A stretch of DNA of 64,000 nucleotides from Adiantum capillus-veneris (taxonomy: Eukaryota; Streptophyta; Polypodiopsida; Polypodiales; Pteridaceae), in the NCBI GenBank assembly GCA_014529385.2, contig CM043971.1:56431209-56495208 (forward strand), in the 5' to 3' direction. Below the pieces are notes generated by a model that made no database searches, was not told the origin of the DNA, and worked only from the letters and a program-made list of their open reading frames with translations. Position numbers and translations under genes: made by a program. Each line of letters starts with the position of its first letter. Positions within the stretch are counted from its first letter, which is position 1. Shown piece by piece: positions 1 through 12,500 of this stretch.

Positions 1-676
1 CGATGTAGAGAGAGAGAGAGAGAGGGGTTGGAGGGGGGAGAGAGAGCTCATAATACCTGCGTAGCACGTTTCAACCAAGAGCAGATATGAGCGCGTCGCA
101 GGCGAAAATGATTGCCTGCGCGCGGATTTTCTTTTTTTTCCCAATTTTTTTCATTGAAAGATGCGTTGAAAGACGCGTGGGAATACCTGTGGAAATACGC
201 ATGGTAATATTTACCTTTCCACGCGTATTTCCACGTGCATTTCGACGCCCCTTTCAACGTGTATATCGACGGGCTGCAAGTCCGTCGAAAAACGCGTGGA
301 AAGGTACGGCGGTCGAAACCTGCTCCGTTGAAATCTTGGTGTTATGTTGTAGTGAAAATGATTCCATATAGAAGTCAGGATTACTTTTAGCAAACTAAGT
401 AATGTACAATTATGCATTGGAAGAGCATTTGGAATGGTCAATAAAGTTAAGGTTGAAGGGGGCTTTAATGAGTTCTCCTTTGTCAAGGAATTGTCCTCTT
501 TTCAGAATCCCTAGTCTACAATCCTCACCTGTGGAGGCAGGAAGATTAGACAAATATACCCAGGTTTCACTAAGAATTGGTGCCAGAAAGGCTTTGTTAG
601 GTAAAACCCAGAGCTGATGGTCCACTCCCAAAGATTCAATTTCAATTTTTCTATCCGGTAAGAAAGGAAAAACTTT
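1..676. other. Non-genic sequence with a small hairpin
   Basis: A short GA tract lies near the left edge. Perfect 12-bp inverted arms GTGGAAATACGC (189-200) and GCGTATTTCCAC (223-234) flank a 22-bp loop, and the words ACGCGTGG and CCACGCGT recur between about 170 and 300. This looks like the remains of a small foldback element. No gene is supported here. Confidence 0.5.
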
Positions 677-1126
677 TTACTCTTTGGGTACCATTTCCAA
701 AAGATTAGAGTCACTAAGGGAGCAAAGATTGTTTTGAAACTCCTTGACAGCTTCTAGTGCCACACTATCTCTGCAAAAGATGCCACCGGTTTGAGGGATA
801 GTCAAAGCAATAGGGGTACTGATAAAAGATGGGTTGAGGCCACATAATTTTTTGAGAAAGTTAGATAGGCCAGCTCCATAAGAAGATAACAGGGCTAGCT
901 CTTGTTGATATTGTAAAGAAAGTATAGGTAATTGGGCTATAAAATGGGAAATCATAGCAACCCCATCTTTGGAGTCCTTGTCCTGGGTAGCCAAAATCTT
1001 GACCCAATCATTGAAAGAAAGCATGTGTAAGATAGATAACTTTTTATCCGAGGCAAGAGCCAAAGCGTAGGTTAATTGAGAAGCATCCAAATTGCAAGTA
1101 CATCTAAGGACAAGAGAGGTTGCCAC
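677..1126 (-). CDS. Hypothetical open reading frame, function unknown
   Basis: A 149-codon open stretch on the minus strand with ordinary amino-acid composition and no low-complexity repeat, which sets it apart from most open frames in this window. The frame opens just after a TGA and the first candidate start is GTG rather than ATG, so it may be an internal exon or a fragment. I recognise no domain. It has two cysteines close together near the N-terminus (RCTC) and otherwise looks helical and leucine-rich. The frame is closed immediately downstream by several stops. It could be a decayed transposon gene or chance. Confidence 0.25.
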   Translation of the reverse strand: MATSLVLRCTCNLDASQLTYALALASDKKLSILHMLSFNDWVKILATQDKDSKDGVAMISHFIAQLPILSLQYQQELALLSSYGAGLSNFLKKLCGLNPSFISTPIALTIPQTGGIFCRDSVALEAVKEFQNNLCSLSDSNLLEMVPKE

Positions 1127-3923
1127 ACAGAGAGGGGCTCAGAGGATAATTCCAGGCCTTGCGAAAGAGAAAGGGTCTGCATTAGACAAAATAATTAGTA
1201 AGCAAGGGATTACTTAGGGTAATAGGTAACACGGCTTTTGGCCCATCAAGCCAGAAAAGGTCTAGTTCTAATAGCCAAGGCTTTTTTTGGAGAATGGTCC
1301 TTCAGGTAAAAACTAATTTGTTCTAAAATCCTTGTATGCTTCTCTGGGTCGTAGATCATTCTCATGCCACCTGTCAGTCTAAAATGTTTGTGATCTTGAA
1401 AGTTAATAGAAAAATATAAAATTAGTCTTGTAGGTTGGGCGTGCACTCCTTAAATTGTCAAAGTCAGGTCGTGAGTAGGTATCCAAAATATTAGCCTAAC
1501 AGGGACCACTAACACCAGCCAACCAAAAAAAAAGGAATTATAGGGAGTGGGTCCAACTTAGAACTAAGATTCGAGCTAGTTTCCAAAGCCACCGTCCTGG
1601 TTTTGCCAAAGAGTTGGAAAACCCTTATGTATAGGACGTGTGTGAGGTGATTTACTTATATAATAAGATATAAATGAACTTTTACGCTCAAAAGTTGGAT
1701 TTAGAAAATTGACAATGAATAGTGCAAAAACAAGTCAATCTTAGAATTATCTTTGTACATGGCTATAAGAATGAGATCTCATTCTAATATACAAATACCA
1801 TAACCAATTAAAGAAGTAATTGACTTCATTTGCTTCAAGCCAAAAAAATCCAAGAAAGGATAGAGTCCTCACCTGCATCCATTCAAATAAGACAACAGAT
1901 ATTTTAGCCTTGAATGCATTTTACAGGTGTTGATGGACTATATCAGTTGTTATCCATGTCCAGCTTACAACTTTTTAACTTAAAACAAACGTCGAGAGTG
2001 TATATGTGATCCAATTTTTGTAAAGTATGAGGTGTGTGTATTTTCATACCAGTTTGTGAAAAAAGACAAAATCTCTTTGATTTATGGAAGTAATTCTATG
2101 TAAGGTTCCTATATCGCCCCATCTTGTTTAGACCTTGAATAGATAATAATAAAAATATCATTTTGATTATATAGAAGGCCACTACCCCTTGTGATCAAGT
2201 GTCTCAGAAAAAATCGCCCCAAGCCTTTCCTAAAAACACCTAAAATATTTTGTAAGGTATTTAATTAATGTTTAGTCAAAGCATCTCATTTATGCATTTT
2301 TCTTTTTATCGCCTTTCTCCATGAAGTCACAGTAATCTGGTATCAGACTCAATCCTTCAAACCCTTTCTTTGGTATAGGTATCCAAATCCGGTCCAACAT
2401 TTCAAGCCAAAACAAAATACCAGGATCTAATTGAATATGCAGTACCCTATAACACTATAGATTATACCAACTAGTGTCATATTTATAACTACAATAAGAT
2501 ATGGTTTGCTCAACCATAATGTTGTGATAAGAAACTTGCAAAAAAAAAAAACACCAGTGAGCTATATGAAGAGAGCGACACCCACATTACACTCCATTTT
2601 ACATGGAGAAGAAGCTACTTAAAGCATGTCACCAAGAGATTGATACCTACAATATGTACAAACTCCAATTTAAAAGTACAATTGACTGGCACCTTTTGTG
2701 CCAGAAGTATCCACTCTACTTAGCCATAATCGATCAAAGCAACCTACTGACCATCCTCCCTTTTTAAAAAAAACTCAGGCATCGCTATTTCAATTTAATC
2801 AAGCCATAAATCATAACTAGTACCCAGTCTCAACATATCAATGGCCGCCCCAAATAAAACCTCTTAAATCAGAGCCTGGTGTAGTAACCATCACTAACTG
2901 TATTTAGCCCTACAACACTCCAATAAGAGAATATCCGAGCCCATAACATTATGAAATAAAAACAAACTCAGATTTTCGGTTAGCAAGACGCAAAGAATGA
3001 ACATAAAGCTAGAAACCATGCTCCTGAAGGAGATCCGAAATCGCAACAAGGAAAAAAGATCACCACACATTGCAACCTATAAAGTGAGCAACTTGGGCTA
3101 AAAGCCTTATTTAGATGCCCATAGGACTATCAATCATTGTTTCGGTTATGTAGTAGTATATTAAAAACGTTTGGTGCAAAAAAAAGGTACTTTTTAGTAG
3201 AATGCAGACCTGAGAAGCACCATCCTTTTCTATCAAGTCCATAGTTAGACAGTAGTAGGTAGGCCGCCAGTCTCTCTTTACTCACACACAAACAATACAC
3301 AAAGGACAAGGCTAAATGAGGGGCACAGGGCCGTCCTCACCTCATTATACAGTATTCCATCAGTGGAGGGAGTGATGAGGAAGGCCGGCAGGTAGGATTC
3401 CATCTCGATCTTTGCTCGGTTCCCAAAGCCCCTGGCTAGAAACGACAGTCACCATGGCACACTACATAGGGCACAAAGTGCGAGAGAAGGGGGGACATCA
3501 TACTATGTAGGTGCAAAGAGAATAGGCAATAGTAGAGTCGTGACACAGAGAGGGCAAGAGGACAAGTGTGAAGCACTTACTATGCATGTAACCCAGTCAT
3601 CAAGACACCTAATACGGTGTCCCAAAAAATGAGCGCTAGTTACCTCATTTGGGGTGTTGTCCCATAGTTCAGGCACCATGTGAAGGTTAAAGGCCCACGT
3701 ACACCAAAAACAACTTGAGAGGACAAGAAAAAACCCTATCAAAGTGGTATAGGAGAGCCTAGGCCTCATGGGGGGAGGGGGTGTTTTTTGTGAGGTTACG
3801 GGTTTTTTTTAGGTTTTTTAAAACAAAAAAGGGCAAAACCAGAGATGGTATAGAGTCAAATTTTGTACAAATCGTAGTGAATGGGATTATTTGAGCATAC
3901 AGACATTTAGTTGCAATAGTACT

Positions 3924-3926
<3 letters not shown>
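1127..3926. other. AT-rich non-genic stretch
   Basis: No coding region is recognisable; open frames are short and of random composition. A roughly 40-base stretch near 2178-2220 (AGAAGGCCACTACCCC and neighbours) resembles 5478-5520, so the two share a dispersed repeat. Confidence 0.5.

Positions 3927-4013
<87 letters not shown>
3927..4013. repeat. Compound (GT)n(GA)n microsatellite
   Basis: About 44 bases of GT repeats pass directly into about 44 bases of GA repeats. The same GT-to-GA order recurs at 22162-22245, 24476-24545 and 60122-60180. Confidence 0.95.
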
Positions 4014-4015
<2 letters not shown>

Positions 4016-5519
4016 CAAGAAACAAAACATATATCAGATTACAACTTTATGCTATTGCCACCTTTAGAAATTGTCACAAAGCATACATTTTTGAGGCATG
4101 CCTTCCTATGAAAAGCTTACTAGAGATGGAAAAGAAATTTCCACCTGCACCAAGCCCATATTCACATGCAGCATATAAAATATCATTCCTAAGTGGAAAT
4201 TCCACATGCACCAATATCAAAACTTCATGCACTGGTTCCCTTTTAGGAAAGATTTCAAAAAATCATCTTCATAGTCAAAGGAAGAACTTTCTTATAACCC
4301 TAGCAAAGACAAAAGTATCAATACATTGACAAATCTTGTTGTTGATGTGGATGTTTATGACTATGACAGTGGGTGATGGTCCACGTCTCCAAATGACATA
4401 GGTTGATTGATGGGGAATCAAAGGTTGAGATCAAGCATCACAGATTAGGGCCAATATTAGGCATCATGAATCAAAAAATCGTACTAGGGGTGACTTGAAC
4501 TAGGGATCAAACATGTGACTTAGGGTGAAGTAGATCCCTAATTCATCCTTAGTTTATTGAACTGATTCAAAGCCCAAATTTCCTTAATCCACAATGTCTG
4601 ATGTCATTCTTAGATTTCACCTCATTCACCCCATGTGATATCCTTGGTTGATATGTTGGAGTCATCTCAACTTGTGAGCTATAAGTGGTGCCTAGTTGTA
4701 AGGCTTGAATAAATTGTCTAGACTCAAGGTCCCTTATGCTTTAAAAATTTGGGATCCTAATTTGGAACAATTTTTGCAAACCTTGTATTTTTGCATGCAT
4801 GCCTTTGAGCAGCATTGAGATGGGTAAACTAGTGGGAATTTGGGTACCTATGCCTTACTCAATGCCATATCAATAGTTGTTAGAGCAAAGTATTGGCCAA
4901 GTTCAAAGTAAAACCTCTGAGGCACTAAGAAGGGCTAAGTTGAAGATTTTGAGCCAATAAGAAGTTGAAGCTTTGAGCCAATAGGAAGTTGGAGAAGTTC
5001 AACGTTTGAGCTAAAAGAAGTGCCGAATTGATCCTATAAGCCTATGGAAAAGTTCAACATGTGAGCCAAAAGAAGTGCCAAACTGATCCTCTAAGCCTAT
5101 GGACAAGTTCAACATGTGAGCCAAAAGAAGTGTTCTTAGTAGGCCACCACTATGAACGATGGAACATAGCTTACTAACATACCAAAGACCTTTCAAAATA
5201 AGGATGGCAGATTAAAGGATAGTACAAGCTACTAGATTAGTTAATGAACACTTGCAGCTCAAGGTCGGGTATGAGAAGTTTAAAACTACCTTTCTAGTAA
5301 TGGTATGTAGGGTGCCTGCAGCATCTTGTTGGTAAATGCAGAGGCCATACATGACTATGCGGGTCAAACATTAACCATACAAGGATCAAGCAAAATGGTT
5401 CAAGTCAAGAAAAACAACACCAGAATCTGAAGTTTCAAAAGTTCCCCTTAATTTTAAAGTGTATTCATTGTGATCAGAAGGCCACCACCCCTTCTGATCC
5501 AAGTGTCTCAAAGATCCCT
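4014..5519. other. Non-genic stretch with a short tandem repeat
   Basis: No gene is seen. About 2.5 copies of a 55-bp tandem unit begin at 4995, 5050 and 5105 (each starts AAGTTCAAC). Just before the LINE, 5475-5503 contains 10-bp inverted arms GATCAGAAGG and CCTTCTGATC around an 8-bp loop. Confidence 0.6.
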
Positions 5520-5693
5520 TAGATATTTCTTTTTCTTTTTTTCGTCAAACTCACAATAGTGAGTGTAAATATATATTACAAAGTCAAAAAATTTACAATG
5601 ATAGCCATGCTCCAAACAAGCCATGCCATCTACCAGCACCAACCCAACCGTACATCAGCTGTCTAAAAGGGAGCCGACCTATGACTAAAAGTA

Positions 5694-5897
5694 GCTTAGG
5701 AATCTAACATTGTCTTGGGGGTTGTCACCAAGAAGATAACTCTGCCACAACACACCCCTTGACTGCCAAGCCACCAAGAATCTAACACACCCCTTGACTG
5801 CCAAGCCACCTTGACTGCTTAGGAATCTAACATTGTCTTGGGGGTTTCCACCAAGAAGATAGCTCTGCCACAACACACCCCTTGACTGCCAAGCCAA
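5694..5897 (-). repeat. Imperfect direct duplication in the LINE 3' UTR
   Basis: Two roughly 80-bp copies (starts at 5694 and 5817, offset 123) with a partial third copy of the end segment between them. They lie in the 3' UTR of the ORF1-only LINE. Confidence 0.8.
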
Positions 5898-6073
5898 GGC
5901 ATAGGGAAATAAATACAGATAAAAAGGGAAGAATCGTCTTTTCTTCTTCTTCTGTTTCAACATGCTCATAGTACTAGTGCAAGTCTTCTTATCCTTAGTT
6001 TCGACAATGTAATTGATTAGGTTTATTTTGGCTCAGGCTTGTTAGTTTCATTGAGCATTAGTGTCATGTTGTC

Positions 6074-7157
6074 CTAGTTAGCAAAAGGATCCGGTCTATC
6101 TTGCATCTCCTTTGTCGGGCTCTCAGTCTCTTTAGTAGTCTCACTTGAAGGAACATCCACAGCCACTGGTTCCTCCTGTACCTCCATGGATGGGCAATCC
6201 ATTTCTTTAGCCACCTCCCCATCCGCCCCACCTTGTTCACAGCTAGACGTTGCCTCCATCCCAGAGCCCTCCGTTGAAGGCTTGTCCTCTCTAGCTACCC
6301 GCCTCCAAGTCGTCTTGCACTGTGGACCCGAGTTGGTTGCCAACCTACTGACTCCTGCCGTCTCTTTTTGAAAAGCTCCAAACTCTCCCATATTGAGTTC
6401 AACATATTTGGGAACAGGTTGGCTCATGTTCCATAAGACACACACCTTGACATCCAATCCGGATCTCATCTTCTACAGTCTCGAGATAGACAGGGCTCGG
6501 CCCAACATGGAAGCGATGGTTAGAACATGATCATGAAGCCATAGAGGCAGGCTCTTTAGCGTAACCCACACATGGTAGAAAGTCATCATCTCCTCATTGG
6601 TGCAAAATTCTAGCATCTGTGGCATGACATATGCAAAGTAGGATGCCCCCCCAGACCCTCCTCTCATCACAAGATCCTGAACCACTTGCTCAGAGGTGCA
6701 GGCCGCCACATAGAAACCTTTTACCCATAGTTGTGAAGGAGCATATCTCACTACAATTTCCAAGTGCTATAGCCGCCCACTCCCATAACCCTTCCGTGGT
6801 CATCCGTCTACCCATGAAGTACAAGACAACAAATTTGGTGCAGCAGGCCTCTAAGCTCTGTAGGGCTAGCTTCATATTAAAATCAACATTCATAGCATAG
6901 CCGTCTTGCTCTTTACTCTGGCTTAGTGTAACCACCCCGAGTAGCATCTTCTCATACAAAGTTCGCCCTCCAAAAGAGGACGGCTTCAAGACTTTCCCAT
7001 GCCCATTAGCCTCACATATGTTATCACAGGCACGTTTACGGCCCTCTGAGTTGAAGACAAAGTTCTGCACCGAGGACCTTTCCTGTTGTTCACTCCCCCC
7101 CGTCATCAACTTTAGCTGACCCTCATCTCCCATCATGGCATCCACATTGAGGGCCAT
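6074..7157 (-). pseudogene. LINE ORF1 (DUF4283-like nucleic-acid-binding protein), broken
   Basis: The frame starting at 7157 carries an N-terminal variable part and then the pattern VLYFMGRRMTTEGLWEW, typical of the start of the DUF4283 region in plant L1 ORF1 proteins. The frame shifts near 6765. The next frame continues with the hallmark WVTLKSLPLWLHDHV...IASMLG, where plant ORF1 proteins have W-V-x-L-x-x-L-P-L. A single in-frame TAG at 6473-6475 separates this from the C-terminal part, which ends in an acidic, proline-rich tail. No CCHC knuckle is visible before the stop at 6074. ORF1 products bind LINE RNA; this copy cannot make a full protein because of one shift and one stop. Confidence 0.75.
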
Positions 7158-7634
7158 GAATAGTCCAAAGGGAAGCTAGTAGGGCCACCCCAAGCAAAGC
7201 ACAAGAAGTTGGAGTGTGTAACCTTGCTCTTGCCTACCAACCTAATCAGTGCACATAAGATATCCCCTACCAACGAGATTAGCACGCATAAGATGACCCA
7301 GGAAGCGAGGAGCTCACTAAAATCAGCACGCTAAAGATGAAATCGGCCTCATGTGGTGCTGAGGGGGGACTCACCCCTGCTTGGGTCACCCAAATTTTTC
7401 TTAACACCCAGCTCAGATCTGTGGAGAATCTCATAGCTCAGAGCATAAAGAAGCAACTTGCATAAAAATGAAATATCTGGGTGATGAAGGAAACTTGCTT
7501 AGAGCATTTCTCCACCAGCAAGGACCACCTCGTAGATTACAGTGCCACATGCTGCTTCAACAAGCTTTAATGACAGTAGAGCCTTAAGCGAAAATCTTGC
7601 GACCTTGCTCATCACCCTCGACTGTAGATATTTC

Positions 7635-8131
7635 ATTTTTTAAAAGTGTGATGTATTCAAAACATGATGTAACATTTTGAATTACAATCCACATAAGTTA
7701 TACACCTTTCTTACAACATAAAAATATTTTTTTATTCTTATGTGGATCAAAGCGACATCACCCCCTTCTAATTCAAGTTGCATAACCACTATCTTTTAAA
7801 ATAAGTCTACTAAATTTTGTTTTGAATTGTCATTCAGTATGTCCCTATAATCTTTTGTCCATTTGTTTTGAAGAGAATCAAAGGAGATACCCTTGAGTTG
7901 ATAGAAAAAAAAAAGTTGTACACCTTTTACTTTTGCTTATCTTAGCGTTGGCTTGGTTCAATCTTTTTTGCATTTGTTGGGTGATGCGTTGGGGCTTGAA
8001 GGAGGGAAAAGTTGAAGATTTTTTTTTTAAAATTCCATTTTGATAATTGCCTCGCAATCCATCTCAGCTCAAATCCTAGCAGATGCTGTCAAAGCCTCAA
8101 GAGAAGAAAATGAGACATCTGCATGCACGTG

Positions 8132-8176
<45 letters not shown>

Positions 8177-9093
8177 CGTGACATGTGTAGTGACGGTGAA
8201 GAGACAGACTTGTGATCGGCACTGCGGCGGAGTAGGACAGCAGAATGGGTAGTAGTGGTCTGTACACGTCAAAGAGCTGTGTGTGTGTGTGTGTTGGGGG
8301 GGGGGGGGGTTGGGGGGGGGGGTTGCCGCGTCTAGAGGCGACATTTCTCTCTCGCTTTCCCATGTTGCCCTGCGATCTGCGCATCAGTGTTTCATGGTGG
8401 AAGATCTACTGCAGCTAGGACAAGGGTGTTTTTTGAGCGTTGCAGGTGATGGTGACAAGGCTTTGAATGGAGTGTAGGCGAGGTAGGGCCAATGGATGGA
8501 TCGGTGATATGGCAGATAGACGCAGCTGCAGCACGAAAGTGAACGGAGGGGTGCGGAGCTCACCCTGTCCTTGCTTGCTCTGTTCCGTAAGTGGGAATGC
8601 GGACGAGCAGGACGACATGTAAATAGAAGGAATCGTGTGCACCTTCTACAACTAGCAGACTAACTGTCCAGCGTTAAGTTATAGAGGGAATCTACGTAGG
8701 AAATTAAATATTCATTATGGTCTTAGAATATCTGAATTATCTACCACTTCCTTTTAAATCCATATGTTACAATGTCTAAATGTCAATTTTTTCCAATGTA
8801 AAAGTCTCGACAAAAGTTTATAAGATGTTTTGTCAAATGGCAAAAACATGTATCCATATATCTTGAAAGAAAACAACCTGGTCTTAAATGACATACTCTT
8901 TTAACGAAAGCTGAAAGTCGACTTCCTTTTCACAGTAATTTTTTCTAGAGTTCCCCTTGTAAAGATATAGTTTAAAATAATTTCCACACTAAATAGTGCA
9001 ATCAATGATATTTATGATAGAAAACCCAATTTCAAGAATCACAGCCTAGATCACTAAGTCGAATCAAACTTCAACCATCGATACTAATACATA
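7635..9093. other. Non-genic stretch with microsatellites
   Basis: Contains a GA tract (about 8133-8171), a GT run (8277-8294) and long G runs (about 8295-8322). Open frames here are translations of these repeats. No gene is supported. Confidence 0.6.
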
Positions 9094-9178
9094 ATGGAGG
9101 AAGGGATTCCGGCTCCTCCCCTCGGACATGTGTCCAAACCTCCTCACTCCAGCACTCTCAGGCAGTGTGGTTTGAGCG

Positions 9179-9223
<45 letters not shown>

Positions 9224-9531
9224 GAAGCTTGGAAAGCTGGAGCTTGGAGCTCACAATAGGGAAGCCGTCAAATCGGCCAGAAGCATTGACGTAGCCCTTC
9301 CCCTAGACACGTGTCAGCAGCAGTTCATTCCGGCTGGTGTGCCCTGGCGCCCGGCAATGGACAACGACTGCACGAAGAGAGAGTTTGACAGAGTCACGAA
9401 GGGACGGCTACGTGCGTTGAATGCTGACAGGAGCGCTCCACCTCACATTCCCTCCAAACCCCTCCTCATCTCTGCGAGAGAGAGAGAGAGAGAGAGAGCG
9501 CCAGCTTCCTAGGCCTCCCGAGTCCCACTAC

Positions 9532-9535
<4 letters not shown>
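9094..9535 (+). repeat. Anonymous GA-rich repeat, copy A, left part
   Basis: Matches 13318-13790 nearly base for base outside the GA tracts, including the words GGACATGTGTCC/GGACACGTGTCC and GGCAATGGACAACGACTGCA. Two internal GA tracts (from 9181 and 9475) sit where copy B also has GA tracts, but at different lengths. Copy A resumes at about 12943 after a LINE insertion. Confidence 0.8.
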
Positions 9536-9585
<50 letters not shown>

Positions 9586-12500
9586 TAGATAGATAGTTCT
9601 ATTATCGTCCTGGGAGGTCAAATATGACATATGGGACCAAATGAACATGTCACGTGGTGTGAGTGGAGTTCATAAGTGACTCTCGATGCTCAAAAATGGC
9701 TGAAATGAGCGTCGCAATAGAGAGTCCACATCGTGGTTGGGAGAGGAAGGTATGTAGGGAGAGATCATGACTGAATATATGGGGAAAAGAGGACCTAATG
9801 TGGTCAAAAGTTGAGCACTCAAGTAGTGTGTGGTACTCACTCTCTCGCACTTGACGAGGGCATAAGGTGCAAAGTCGATGACACTCCTCGCCAGTGCCCC
9901 AACGTCCTGTCTCGCAGCGTAGAGAATGGGAGCTAAGACGAATGGAGGCAATAGTGCGGATCGCACTCAACGGGATGGGCTCAAGATGTAGGAATGGGTT
10001 CGGTTACCTCGTTCCGAGAAGAAGAGAGATTTGTAGTTTGGGGCAACGTGTGTGGTGTAATGGCTGAAGCGAGAACCTCCGGATTTCTCCCAAGCCGTGA
10101 TACATTGGCGTTGTAAGAAGGCCTCATTAACTTGGGAGTCGATCGACGCATCCTTGACCAAGTGACATGCATCCCATCTTCCAAACCATTTCTTGATATC
10201 AAGCATCCACCCCGAACTTAGTATTTTTCTCTTGCATGTCTTTTGAACCATTTGACTTGCTTCATATGCGATTCTAGGAAGTCGATGCAAAGGGCTACGT
10301 TGTGTCTTACGCATGTACTCCACAACCCTTTGCATGCCCAAGACCTCAATGGGAAGCAATCCGGACTCAAGAAGTAAGAGCATGTAGGGTGTTTGTGTCT
10401 TGACTTGGAGAAAGTTGGTGAGAAAACGCTTTTGGACATTCTCAAACTCTTTCCAAGTAGACTTCCCGATGCTTCCACCCCACACCTCCACTCCATAAAG
10501 AAGCACCGGTGTCACCAATGTGGCAAAGAGGTACTTTTTGAGAGCCCAACACTTGATCTCTCCTGCATTGCACATGTTCTCAAATGCATAATAGGCCCTC
10601 TTTCCGACTTCCAAGCGACGCATTGCACAATCCTTCCATTTATGATTGGATGGAACCTCAAGGCCAAGGTACTTGAAGTGATCTACCACTTCAAGTTTCT
10701 CATTGTTATATACAATGCATGGATTTTCATCATTGAGGGTCTTTACAAGCATAACCTTGGTTTTGGATCCATTCACGATCAGCCTACTATGTAGGCAAAA
10801 GCATTCCAAGACACTCATAAGCGTTTGTGCATCTTCTAAGGTATGTGCCAAGAGCACTACATCATCGGCATAAAGCAAAAGCATGATCACCGCATTTCCA
10901 ATCTTAACCTCTTCTGTTCCTTCTTGCTGCATAAAGTCAAGAACCATGCATTCCAATTCATCAATGAGTAGCCCAAAGAGGGTTGGGGAAAGTGGGCATC
11001 CTTGTTTGACACCAATAGTGCTTGCAAAAAATTCTGAAATTCCATCTCCCATACGTAATCGACATATCACTTTTTGGTAGATGCGAAAGACTGCATGCAT
11101 AAATTCTCTCGGCACTTAAAGGCTTTGCATACGTCTCCAAAGATTTCCTCGCGGTACCATGTCAAAAGCTTTCTTGAAATCCACAAAGCAACAATACAAC
11201 TTTTTTCCTTTCAATCGAAACGCTTCCATAAGAACTCGAAGAGTGACAAGGTGATCAATAGTGCTATGATGCTTTCGAAAACCTGCTTGGCCAAGTGCAC
11301 GTTTGCCATTCTTTTCAGCCCATTCACTTATCTTCATCTCCATGATACATCCAAATAACTTTGCCATTAAAGAACCAACCATTATAGTGCGATAGTTGTT
11401 CACATTGTTTACATCTCCTCCTTTGTGCAAAGGTTTGATCCAATTTGCACTCCAATCATGAGGCATGCCATACTGAAGTGCAAGGTTAAACATATCGCAT
11501 ATCCAATATCGTGTTTTCTTGCTTGTCCATTTAATCATTTCAGCCTTAACACCTTGAAGGTCACCTGCCTTACGAGTAGCAAGTTTCTCAAGCGCGCGGC
11601 ATACATCTTCAATGGTAAAGAAGGGAGACATAAATGGAAGGGAGCTACAACACTCCATCTTATCAACATTGGGTTGCTCATAGAGATTCTTACAATGCAT
11701 ATACATATCCTCAAGAGTCAAGTCACCAAAGCTCTCAACACGCTTGCCTTTTAGATTTTGCCAAAACTTGCCACATGCATGTGCTTTCTCTTGTGCTAAA
11801 AGAAGTTGTTTTTCGACTTCCCACCTTCTCCTCTTCTTTTGAACAAGTGCTTTGTATGTGTGTGAACATTCCAAGTAAACTTCCTTGTCTTTGATTGCAT
11901 CCAATCTTAGCAAGTGTTTTCGGGCTTGACTACATTCCATGTCAAACCATTTCTTCTTGGTGCTACCCTTCTTAGACCTTTTGCAAGACATGTGTTTCAC
12001 CGAAAAGCATTCCTTCGCACAAGAGAAAATTACTTCTTTGAAAACTTTCCACTTGCATTCTAATGTTGGGCTCTCTTGATGCTCTATCATGCTTAACATT
12101 TGGTCCACCATATCAGCATATATAAGTGCTCGTTTGAAGTCTAGACGTAGGTACAAATGATTCACATCATGATTGGAAGCTACATGCTTGGGCCGTTTAC
12201 CACACTTGAGGTCAATACATAACATCCTATGATCCGATTCCGGATTCCATTCACCAAGTGTAAAGCTTTGTATGCATTCTAGAGTGGCTTCCGAGAACAA
12301 CATATAGTCAATCACGCTAGCACCGTTGTGCTTTCTACATGTAAAGTCATTGGTGCCTTGCCATAGAGATACACCATTTGCAATGAGCATTCCGGTACTA
12401 TTGCACATATGTAGAAGTAACTTTCCATAGTGATCCACTTCTTTTGCATCATTAGAACTTCGATTATACATGTATGAGTCATCCATTCTTCTTGAGACAT

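Larger units (their letters stand above)
5530..7624 (-). mobile_element. ORF1-only LINE with intact ends (non-autonomous, HAL1-like)
   Basis: Minus-strand element with an A-rich tail at its 3' end (plus-strand T-rich run from 5530), a 3' UTR containing the CTCAC...GTGAGTTT hairpin found at other LINE ends in this window, one ORF1-like frame, and about 460 bp of 5' leader. TAGATATTTC flanks it on both sides (5520-5529 and 7625-7634), a 10-bp TSD. There is no ORF2 sequence between the ORF1 stop and the tail. An element that has lost ORF2 but kept both ends is the layout of half-L1 elements known in mammals; by inference it would move with enzymes supplied in trans. Confidence 0.8.

Noticed and set aside
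3503-3769. 88-codon minus-strand frame with a hydrophobic, signal-peptide-like start
   Set aside because: No domain, no homologous copy in the window, and a length expected by chance in AT-rich sequence.
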